Below, in pieces: positions 55,662 to 64,000 of a DNA stretch of 64,000 nt (position 1 is the first letter of the stretch; every line of letters starts with the position of its first letter). A program made the position numbers and the translations under genes. Source of the DNA: Monodelphis domestica (taxonomy: Eukaryota; Chordata; Mammalia; Didelphimorphia; Didelphidae); the NCBI RefSeq assembly GCF_027887165.1, contig NC_077232.1, forward strand, positions 10,960,257 through 11,024,256, in the 5' to 3' direction. The notes under the pieces were generated by a model. The model was not told the DNA's origin and searched no databases. It saw only the letters and a list, made by a program, of their open reading frames with translations.

Positions 55662-57002
55662 ATGTGGTTAGAGCCAGCACACAACTTAATTAACAACTGG
55701 CTTTTTAGTAAAATGACCAAAATTGGACAAACATTGTTCTTTGTCTATTTCATAATCCCAGAGAATGTATGGCAATGGCTATACTCTGCACTGCTCCTGG
55801 TTGTGACTTTAATTGTTGGAGCTGTAATATTGTATTTATTTTTCTCTAAGAGAAATTTGGAAAATGCCATACATAAGCTAGAGAATCAGATAAGAGATTC
55901 AGGTCAATCTCCCCTTAAAAAACCCATTTCCCAGTCAAACCGACAAATTGTTCCTTCTACTACTCAACAAAATGTGAAACTAAAAGCTCGACTTGAGTTT
56001 ATAGAGGAAAGTTTGGGGGAGATCATGGCTTTTATAAAAAACAATGAAATGAATTCAAAACCACCTCAGAGTAGGGGTGACTTATCTCTCCGTAGTTCCT
56101 CATTATCAGAATCTCTGTCCCACCCTGCTCTACATAATATGGCTCCTAGTTCGCAAATCATCCCCTCCCATACCCTACGTACTCCTTCCCCTACTACCCA
56201 AATCATTCCTCCCCCCACCCATGCTGACTGCCCCACCCTCTCTACCCTAACCCTCCACCCTACCCATTCCTCCTGCCCTGTCCCCTCTGCATCCTCCCAG
56301 ATCGTGCCCCTTCTTCCTTTGCCCCTTCTTCCCACCCTGCCCGATTCATTTACCATACTTCTCCTACCTCTCATCCTTCTGGACCTATTGGCTCACAACC
56401 TCTCCCCCTCAACTTTCCCACCCCTTCCCCTTCTCTTACCTACCCCATTGAAAACAGAACAAGAAGCCTAGAGACAGAAACACGAGAAAATTCAGATAGA
56501 AGTTTATTCCCTTTAAGAGAAATTCCAACTTTCAATAAAAATGGGAATCTGGTATCTATAAGACAACACACACCTTTCAGTCCTGAGGATTTTTAAGACC
56601 TTCCTTCATTTGAGGAAGAAACAATATTAATTATGAAAGATTGGAGAACATATTCAAAACTTTTGATCCCACTTGGATAGATGCCAAAAATTTATTATAA
56701 AAATTTCTGACAGAGAGAAAAATAAAGTCATCTCTTTAACAGTAACAGAAGCAAGGTAGGGGAGCAAATTATTGGCCAACTGAAAATCCACATTGGAACC
56801 CCAATGTTGAACCAGATTATACAAAACTAAACCAGGCCAGAGAAGCATTATTGACAGTCATGAGAGTGTGCTCTTATAGAGAAGATTCATGGTCTAAATT
56901 CGAAAGCACCAACCAAGAAATAGATGAGACTCCCTCCCGGTTTATGGACAGACTTATTGGTGTGGGGAACATATATATGGAGCAAGACAAGGCCAAAAGC
57001 TT
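55584..57002 (+). pseudogene. Proviral gag (decayed), with an unusual N-terminal membrane segment
   Basis: The frame is open from 55,584 (GTG); the first ATG is at 55,662-55,664, and it runs to TAG at 56,469. From the ATG, residues about 39-61 form a strong hydrophobic helix (WLYSALLLVVTLIVGAVILY), followed by a charged coiled-coil-like stretch and a Pro/Ser/Thr-rich region. A +1 frame change near 56.3 kb is likely, because the gag-like text continues in another frame (PLREIP, then FSPEDF). The capsid region continues to about 57,000 with several stops, including FDPTWIDA and DETPSRFMDRL, as in gammaretroviral capsid. The rest of capsid and most of nucleocapsid are lost at the junction with the inverted arm. 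It is not expected to make a full gag. Confidence 0.75.
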
Positions 57003-57307
57003 TTCCCAGGTTTCCCTTAATCCTAATTTAGGCAGTTGTTCCCTAAAGGAATGGATATTTAGAAACAGCTCTCCTAGTCAGGACCTTAGGGCCCTGTTGC
57101 TAAGATTTAAAACAGCTGTGTTCTATTTAATTTAAGGAGAAATCAAAATGTTTTTTACTCACCTGCTCTTGCAGTTGTGTTTTGAAGCTGAGTTAGCAAT
57201 GTTTAAAAAGACTGATTGATATAGCAAGTAATAAAGAGAGAAAGGAAAGAGATTTCACGGAAATTTTTGAGGGTTTTCATCACAAACCTACGTGGTCTGC
57301 CATAAAC
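57003..57307 (-). other. Inverted proviral leader arm
   Basis: Read on the minus strand from 57,307, it has the primer-binding-like TGGCAGACCACGTAGG, then TTGTGATGAAAACCCTCAA, the donor GAGCAG/GTGAGT (57,163/57,162), and AATAGAACACAGCTG followed by TCTTAGCAACAGGGCCCTAA. Each step has a counterpart in the plus leader (55,230-55,480). So this is the leader of a second family member in reverse orientation, cut off at about 57,003 against plus-strand gag. Confidence 0.8.
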
Positions 57308-58253
57308 TGTTATAAAAAAAAGAATGGTTGCCATAAACTGTTACAGACAAAAGAGTGGTTGCCTTAAACTGTGACTGCGAAAAATGTGGTTTTAAATAAA
57401 AAATAAGTGGCCACCATGGGAAAAATTCCCAAATATTAAATATACCCAAGTCAGCTCGGTTTTATGGAGATTTTAATTAATACAAATAAAGGAATTAAGG
57501 AAAAGAGAAAGAGACAGAGTAAGTGGAAATATTAGGAAGGCTAGGGCCTAGGACAATGGCCTAGGCCTTTTCTTTTTAGAGAGAAACTAAGTCAGTCTTT
57601 AATCACTTTAAGTCAGTCTTTAATCACTCACCACAAAATTGTCCCAAGCAATTTCTAGTGTTCAGAGACAGACAGTTCAGACAGAGACATACAGTTCAGA
57701 GCCCCAGCAGCCTCCTCTGACTCCTGACCTCCAATTCAGCTTCCAAGGCTGAATTCTCCCTCAGAGGCCTAAACCCCTTCCTTTTAAAGAAAATTTTCTC
57801 CTATGTCACCTCCCCTAAGTTCTCACATCTACCAATCACAGTAGACGTTTTCCAAAGGACTGACCATTCTTAATTCACACCTCAGTAGACTAAAACTTTT
57901 GAGTAATTCACACCTGAGTAGACTAATCTTGTCCTTTGCAAGTTGCCTGATTAATTTGATCTTCATAGGTACTTAGCACCCCTTTGTATTAGATCTAAAA
58001 TTAGACCTAGCTTAAGGGTTCTTGCTTCACTTTAAGTATAGGTTGGGAAATTTTCATTGTTCAATCAGGAGTTTACAACTTTTATCTTCCCCTAAAGTAT
58101 GCCTAAGTATGGGTGGAGAAATGTTAGAGTTCCCACATTCCTGACCAAAGTCCCTTCATTGTTTTAAAATGGGGAATGGTCCTAACCAAATGTTCTAAGG
58201 TAGAGTCTGAGAATTTTTAAGATTCACAAGTCTGAGAAATTTTAAGATTCACA
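57308..58253 (-). mobile_element. LTR, family A, minus orientation, attached to the inverted leader
   Basis: The minus-strand start TGTGAATCTTAAAATTTCTC matches the start of the LTR at 59,211, and the end reads TTATAACA at 57,308. It contains CCAAT-like ACTGTGATTGGTAGATG and the poly(A)-type region near 57,475-57,490. No 4-bp duplication was found; the right flank joins the end of a nucleocapsid zinc knuckle (QCPRN). It is the 5' LTR of an inverted, truncated copy, not a clean solo LTR. Confidence 0.85.
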
Positions 58254-58775
58254 GTGCCCAAGGAATGTCCCAAACAAAATGAAAGTGTTGAGGGGTGGGG
58301 CTGGGGCACAGGAATTAGAGGATAAAACCTTTGATTTTCCGGACCCTGATGTCCTACTACCCATTGTCCCTATCTACTGCCCTCCCCATACTAATGAACC
58401 CCATGTTACCTTAAAGGTGAGTAACACCTATTATGATTGTCTCTTAGACACTGTAGCTACCAGGTCTGTCTTAAAGAATGTACCTGATTTAAATTGTTAT
58501 TCCGTTGACTCACAAAGTGTAGTGGGATTATCAGGAATGCCCCAAAAAGTTAAAAAAACTTCCCCCTAGAATGGTGTCTGTAGTATCCCTAGAGTTATAA
58601 CATTCCTTCCTTTTGATGCCTGACTCTCCTTTAAATTTGCTGGGGAGAGACCTTCTATGCAAACTCAGAGCCACAATAACTTGCTCCCCAGATGGTTCCT
58701 TAACATTGGAAGTACCAGAGGAATCTTTAAATTTACTACCTGTACTTCTCTCAGAGAGCCAGGAAGTAAAAGAGC
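58254..58775 (+). pseudogene. Proviral protease (decayed, active-site glycine lost)
   Basis: It begins in the last part of nucleocapsid (CPRNVPNKMK) and runs into an aspartic protease: PHVTLKV, then LLDTVATRSVL at 58,441-58,473. The catalytic D-T-G reads D-T-V (GAC ACT GTA at 58,447-58,455). A stop at 58,567 and a frame change follow, and the protease C-terminal motif LLGRDLL resumes in another frame near 58,635. It should be inactive. Confidence 0.8.
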
Positions 58776-59206
58776 CTCCAACTTTTGAAATACCTACGGA
58801 TATACTGGAGTCTCTTTGGGCTACATCTTCTTCCGATGTAGGCTTCCTTAAATCTGCTGTTCCTGTGCAGATAAAAACTAAATCTAGCCTACCTCTTCCC
58901 ATTCCTCAGAATCTCCTCTCAAAGAAGGCAATTGAGGGTATTACCCCAGTTATTAACTCATTAATTAAACAAGGAATAATAATCCCTTGCAAATCTGAAT
59001 ACAACACATCCATCCTGCCGGTTAAAAAACCAAAAAGAGTGCCTGATGGCAGGCACCTCTATAGATTCATACAGGATCTGAGGGTGGTGATTAACCACAT
59101 GATCAAAAGACACTCCATAGTTTCCAACATAAATACTATTATTTCCTCGATTCCTGGCACAGCTACATACTTTACAGTAGTAGATTTGTGCTCAGCTTTC
59201 TTTTCC
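58613..59206 (+). pseudogene. Proviral reverse transcriptase, N-terminal part
   Basis: One open frame covers the protease end and the RT start: the fingers motif ILPVKKPKRVPDG, FIQDLRVVI and the first catalytic block YFTVVDLCSAFFS, with the first metal-binding Asp in VVDL. It resembles ERV1/gammaretroviral RT. It stops only because the LTR of 59,211 was inserted. Confidence 0.85.
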
Positions 59207-59210
59207 ATAC

Positions 59211-60318
59211 TGTAAACCTTAAAATTTCTTAGACTTATGAATGTTGGAAATTTCCCCATTGGGAAATTTCATACTTGAAAAAATTTCCTACTGATAGTAA
59301 GAACTCTATTGGAATGTGAAACTCCTTGGCATGGGAGGATCCTTCTCCTCCCTACTTAAGACTATTTTAGGACAGAAACCTTTTGCTAAACAATGGAAAG
59401 GGCTTTGACCTATGCTTAAGCATAGAACAGAAAGTTCTTTGAGTGATGATTGATTTTAGAATTGATACAATAGAGATACTTGGAATGACAGAACCAGGTC
59501 TTGGAAACTACAATCTCCACCCTACTCAGAGTAACAGGATTTAGGAAGGGCTGCAGCAAAGGATCAAGATTTAATTATTTGAGAATATGACCTTCAACAG
59601 ACATGTACAAAGGGAACAGACCTCTAGGCGGTCCTGGGTTAAGCTAGAGCCACCATTGGCAGAGGGGAGACATCGACAGTGATTGGTAGATGTGAGAACT
59701 GAGGGGAGGGAACTTAGATTTTTGGCTTAAAGATAGCGGGGTCTGAGGACTGGGGGAAGGTTTTTTGCTCTGAAGGAGGTCTGAGAGGAGAGAGGTCCTG
59801 GAGGGAGAGCTGCTGGAGAGGTCTTGAAGGAGGCTGTGGAAGGGGAACTCAGGAGGAGTCAGGAGGAGGATTCTCTGGAAACATTTCTTGAAAGGAGGCT
59901 CTCTTGAAGGTGGAGCCTGAGGTTGGCATGAGAAGCCTTACCTAGAGAGATCTTGGGTGAGTGATAAAACCAACTGACTGATTTATCTCTTAGGACTGAG
60001 GTCTAGGCCTTATTGGCTTGAGGCCCTTCATTCTTATTCCTTTCTTACTTTCTCTCTTTTTCTATTGATTAATCAGTGTATTATAAATTAAATTTCTCTA
60101 TAAAACCCAGTTGGCTTGGGCATATTCATAAATTGGGAATATATTCTCTGGTGACCATCTTATATTTATAGAAACTCAAGACACAGTAGAAAACATATTT
60201 CAGCGGTTATAATTGTTATATATATCCCTTGCTCCCAAACATTTTATTTATCACAGTTTATGACTCCCACTCTCTTATCTACAACTATTTAATGCTCAAA
60301 ACTAATTTAAATCTAACA
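59211..60318 (+). mobile_element. Solo LTR, family A, 1,108 bp, inside the pol gene
   Basis: From TGTAAACC to ATCTAACA, with the exact 4-bp duplication ATAC (59,207-59,210 and 60,319-60,322). It interrupts the RT palm just after the first catalytic block, and RT code continues on the other side. It has the family's purine-rich tandem region (59,750-59,940) and an AAATTAAATTTCTCTATAAA poly(A)-type region. Confidence 0.92.
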
Positions 60319-60935
60319 ATACCTATACATGAGAACTCCAGACCTATTTTTGCTTTTATCTGGAAGGGCTCACAATATTCATGGAGTAGTCTGCCACAGG
60401 GTTACATGGAAAGCCTGAGTTTATTTGCCCAAATTTTAGGCCAAGACACAGATAACATAACATTTAAAAATAGCAAATTAATCAAATATGTAGATGATCT
60501 ACTCTTGGCTTCAACAGATGCAGAAACATGCTCGGAAGATAGTAAACACCTTCTTTTGGAATTGCACAAAAGAGGACATAAAATCTCTAAGGATAAGGTT
60601 CAATGGTGTCTCCCTAAAGTAGAATATTTGGGATTCATCCTGACTGCTGGTGCTCGCTATATTTCTCCAAAAAGAATTGAAAATATTCAAAATTTAAGCA
60701 CTCCTACTACTAAGAAACAGTTGAGAGAAATTTTAGGAGCAACAGGGTTTTGCAGAAAATGGATTCCTTGCTATGGGGAAATTACCAAACCCCTTATAGC
60801 ACTAACAAAGGATTCTGTCCCTGAACCCCTCAAATTAGAGCCAGAACACTTGTCAGCTCTCTCAGATCTAAAAAAATGCTATCCTGTCTGCCCCTGCTCT
60901 AGGCATCCCAGATTACAACAAGCCATTTACTTTCT
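60319..60935 (+). pseudogene. Proviral reverse transcriptase, C-terminal part
   Basis: After the LTR the frame carries RPIFAFIWKG, SSLPQGYMES (the usual LPQGF block, slightly altered) and KYVDDLLLAS with the catalytic YVDD at 60,487-60,498. Then come YLGFILTAG and LREILGATGFCRKWIP, which are ERV1/gamma connection motifs. A stop at 60,943 and a +1 frame change near 60.9 kb end the frame. Confidence 0.88.
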
Positions 60936-61395
60936 TTGTACATGAGCAAAGAGGAGTAGCTTCGGGTGTTTTAACTCAGACTTTGGGGCCTTCACACCCA
61001 ATTGCTTATTATTCTGCCCAACTGGACCCAGTAGCATCAGGAGCACCACCATGTCTTAGAGGAGTAGCTGTTACAGCTTTACTAGTGACAAAAACTGTTG
61101 ATCTAGCATTGGGATGCCCATTAACAATTATGTGCCCACATGAGGTAGAAGCATTGTTGCTAAGGCATAGAACACAGGCATTCTCTGATCAGAGAATTAA
61201 AAGGTATGAAATAACCTTGTTAAATAGTGAAAACATTACCTTGAAACGCTGTACAACCCTTAACCCTGCCACATTGCTTCCAGATTTACCAACTTCAGGG
61301 GAACCATTACACAATTGTGAAACACTAGTGTCCATGGCAGAAAAGCCTCGAGATAATCTCTTGGACACTCCCTTAGACAATGCAGATCTTATTTA
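60936..61395 (+). pseudogene. Proviral pol connection domain
   Basis: In a second frame: HEQRGVASGVLTQ, PIAYYSAQLDPVASG, CLRGVAVTALLV and LTIMCPHEVEALL are the tether region between RT and RNase H in ERV1 pol. It ends with a stop at 61,397-61,399, overlapping the next frame. Confidence 0.85.
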
Positions 61396-61900
61396 CTGAT
61401 GGTTCCTCTTTTATGAGGGATGTCATACGCTATGCTGGAGCTGCTGTAGTCTCAGATTTTGCCACTGAGTGGTCAGCTTCACTACCCTCTAATATTAGCA
61501 CTCAAGGAGCAGAACTCATAGCTCTGAAGCATGCTTCTATAATTGCCAAGGATAAAAAGACAACAATTTATACAGATTCTAGATATGCTTTTGGCATTTG
61601 TCACTCAGTTGGAATGCTATGGCTCCAGAGAGGATTTTTAACCTCAGCTGGAAAATCTATAGCTAATACAGAAATTATTAATGAAGTTCATTCTGATCTA
61701 CAGCTGCCTGAAGCCCTAGCTGTAGTCCATTGCTCTGCCCATATAGGTGGCACTGACCCTGTCTCTAGAGGAAATGATCGAGCAGATGCTGCTGCAAATC
61801 TAGAAGCCATAGAAGGACCTGAATTAATTTTAACATTAACAACCACTGATGATTTAAATTTATCACTTTCCCATAATGAAAAGGAAGTGGAAAATGGAAA
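61380..61900 (+). pseudogene. Proviral RNase H
   Basis: In a third frame: LFTDGSS, GAELIAL, YTDSRYAFG and GNDRADAAA supply the four acidic residues D, E, D, D of RNase H. The frame is open across the domain. It could still fold, but no start or frameshift site is intact. Confidence 0.88.
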
Positions 61901-62946
61901 CAAAAATTCAAAGCAAAACAGTATGGGTGTCCTCTGAAGGAAAACCGCTGCTCCCTAGAAGTTTCTATCACCAGATTTGCCAATCTATTCATAAAAATTG
62001 TCACTTTGGCACACAGGGCATCGTGGACTCTGTTAAGAGAGTATGGATGGCCTCTAAAGTATGTTCAGCCTACTTTACCTGCCAAGCATATAACCAACAT
62101 GCATTTCGTGGCAAAGCCTTTGGTGGGTGTCCTCTGGCTTGTACACCTTTTGAACATCTACAGATAGATTTTATAACAATGCCAAAGGCTGGACGTTATA
62201 AATTTTGTCTAGTCATTGTAGATCAACTGACCAGATGGCCAGAAGCATTTCCTGTGACCTGAGCCACAGCAGATTTTATTGCTAAGGTAGTTTTAAAAGA
62301 AATTATTCCTTGCTTTGGACTGCCAGCACGTATTGGTTCAGATAGAGGAAGTCATTTCACTGATTCTGTCCTAAATAATATATATTCTTGCTTGGGAATA
62401 ACTCCCAAATTTCATGTTCCATATCATCCCCAGAGCTCAGGCCAAGTGGAGAGGATGAACAAAGAACTTAAAACTATGATTGGCAAATTATGCACTGAGA
62501 CCCATTTAAAATGGCCTGAAATTCTCCCTCTGGCCCTATTTTATCTTAGAAGCAGGCCTAGAGGATACCTACACATCTCACCATTTGAGATGCTTTTTGG
62601 ACATCCACCTATACAGGCTAAGCCTTTCTCCCCGGCATATACCTCACTATTAGGGGGAGATACTACTATTGCTTCCTATATACAAGAATTACAGCACAAA
62701 CTGCGTGAACTTCATGAATCTGGAGCTGCAGTACAAGCTGGACCACTAGACTTTTCTCTTAATGACCTGTACCCAGGAGACAAAGTGTATAATAAGAATT
62801 TTAAGCATACTGGAGCAACTCAGCCTTTGTGGGAAGGACCATTCCAAATATTTTTAGCTACTCCCACATCTATAAAGGTTGGAGAGAAGGACTCTTGGAT
62901 TTATTGCTCACATGTGAAGAAAGCATCTTCGGTTGAGACTGATTGA
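61876..62946 (+). pseudogene. Proviral integrase
   Basis: The frame opens at 61,876 and runs to 62,946 with one internal TGA (62,260-62,262). It has an HHCC-like zinc region (HKNCHFGTQG, then CSAYFTC), the catalytic core with D in QIDFI, D in GSDRGSHF and E in GQVERMN, and a C-terminal GPF-type module (WEGPFQIF). The DDE triad is complete. Apart from the TGA the gene is intact. Pol thus ends at 62,946 without an env frame after it. Confidence 0.9.
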
Positions 62947-62949
62947 CTG

Positions 62950-63595
62950 TACTCTATCATATGCATTGGAGATAATAATCCATAGACAAATGGATGCTGT
63001 TTTTCGAGAACACATTGAATTCCTGATTTTTTCTTTTTTTTAATTATTGCCTTTTATTTTGATTAGAATATTTGATTTTTTCCCTTTTTTGTCATTTCTT
63101 GTACTAAAGGTGCATAGAATTAATATTTTTTCTGCAGTAATACAAGTTTAATATATATATTCTTGCTATAATATCAATGCATACCCCAAAAGCTTTAAAC
63201 TATGGGAAACTGCCATTTATTGATAAAATATTATGGGACTGTGATTAATGTTTGTATCTGATTCTAGGAAAAGGGATAAAAAACAAGGAGCACAGACTTA
63301 AACTGAAAAATGACACAAAGAGCACACAGGAAATACTAATGTAGACTCGAGGTTGTGAAGCTTGACATATGTTAAGTCATAGGACTTCCTTGTATCTACA
63401 CTCTTTGTGAAGTACTCATACAAGTACAAAATTTGACTATCATGCTGGCTCCCTATATCCCCGAGAATGTAAAAAAATCAGACGAGGGAATGACACATCC
63501 CTATCAAAATAGAATTCTAGTTCCTTTCCTTCTTATAGTATGGCAACTTCCTGTAGGCTTGGCTACAAATGGCTAAGTGAAATATTAAATGACAA
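62950..63595. other. Sequence after pol, no env recognised
   Basis: AT-rich, with no envelope motif and no LTR. Short readable strings near 63,440-63,570 might be env or 3' leftovers, but I cannot support this. Confidence 0.3.
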
Positions 63596-63599
63596 AACT

Positions 63600-64000
63600 T
63601 GGATGTAGGATGTAGGAAAAGTGAGACACTAGTGCACTACTGGCGGAGTTGTCAATTGATTCAACAATTCTGAAGAGCAATTTAGAATGATGCCTAAAGG
63701 GTTATAAAACAGCACATGCCCTTTGACTCTGAAATAATATTCCTAGGTTTGTATCCCCTAGAAATAGAAAAAAGCACCTCAATGTTCAAAATTTAAAGTG
63801 GCTCTGTTTGTGGTGGCAAAAACTTGGAAAGTGAGGGGACACCCATCAATTGGGGAATGGCTGAGGATGTTGTAATATATGATTGTAATAGACTACTATT
63901 ATGCTATAAAAAATGAGAATCAGGAAGATTTCAGAAAAACCTGGAAAGACTTAAATGAACTGAAGCAGAAGGAAGGAAGCAGGACCAATAGAACATTGTT
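63600..64000 (+). mobile_element. L1 3' end (sense), cut by the window edge
   Basis: GTGAGACACTAGTGCACTAC, CACCCATCAATTGGGGAATG and AAGGAAGCAGGACCAATAGA match the L1 at 52,790-53,180 almost base for base, so it is the same subfamily. Confidence 0.88.

Noticed and set aside
56310..56471. Leu/Pro-rich tail of the gag frame as a true C-terminus
   Set aside because: The gag-like text continues in another frame after about 56,310, so this tail is most likely read out of frame.
57003..58253. Simple solo-LTR insertion at this place
   Set aside because: It carries a leader with primer-binding site and donor, and no matching duplication was found, so a rearrangement explains it better.
1..64000. CRISPR array, operon or bacterial features
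   Set aside because: The regularly recurring strings are dispersed SINEs, not spacer arrays, and the window is clearly mammalian.

Overview
The window looks like marsupial (metatherian) chromosomal DNA. The main evidence is the repeats: many copies of a tRNA-headed SINE (head GGCAGCTGGGTAGCTCAGTGG, tail GGAAGGTAAGGGTTTAAA), MIR/CORE-type SINEs, marsupial-type L1 3' ends, L2 and CR1/L3 remnants, hAT-like MITEs and several LTR families. I cannot name the species.

One host gene is clear. ASRGL1 (isoaspartyl peptidase / L-asparaginase) lies on the minus strand, with its stop at 21,478 and its CpG-island promoter near 44.1-44.7 kb. Six coding exons (35,842-36,036; 28,104-28,246; 27,451-27,608; 24,463-24,581; 22,800-22,910; 21,478-21,707) have GT/AG borders and compatible phases, and give a protein that lines up with the human enzyme without an internal gap. 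The nucleophile falls at Thr168, the same number as in human. The position of the human start Met reads Val (GTT) here. A start codon split from the rest by intron 1 (ATGG at 44,099-44,102) is a plausible solution.

Layout. 1-17 kb: old SINE, L2 and LTR fragments, a CR1/L3 remnant and a large GA microsatellite. 17-21.4 kb: sequence downstream of ASRGL1, with candidate poly(A) signals. 21.5-44.7 kb: ASRGL1. Intron 2 holds a hAT remnant split by an L1 that is split by a SINE, and a solo LTR. Intron 1 holds another solo LTR just upstream of exon 2. 43.9-44.7 kb: CpG island with an unusual array of ATTACGGTAA motifs and an HNF1-like site. 44.8-54.3 kb: antisense L1 ORF2, nested LTR and LINE insertions, and tail-to-tail L1s. 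54.36-62.95 kb: a decayed ERV1/gamma-like provirus (LTR, leader, gag, pro, RT, RNase H, integrase; no env seen). It is broken by an inverted LTR+leader arm at 57.0-58.25 kb and by a solo LTR inside RT at 59,211-60,318. A second L1 3' end closes the window.

The most interesting structures are (a) the ATTACGGTAA array in the ASRGL1 promoter, (b) the split start codon, (c) the inverted LTR-leader arms inside the provirus, (d) a gag N-terminal region with a membrane segment and coiled coil, and (e) an ACTACANTTCCCAG-type box shared by four short LTRs. All protein and repeat identities come from pattern recognition; no database search was run.
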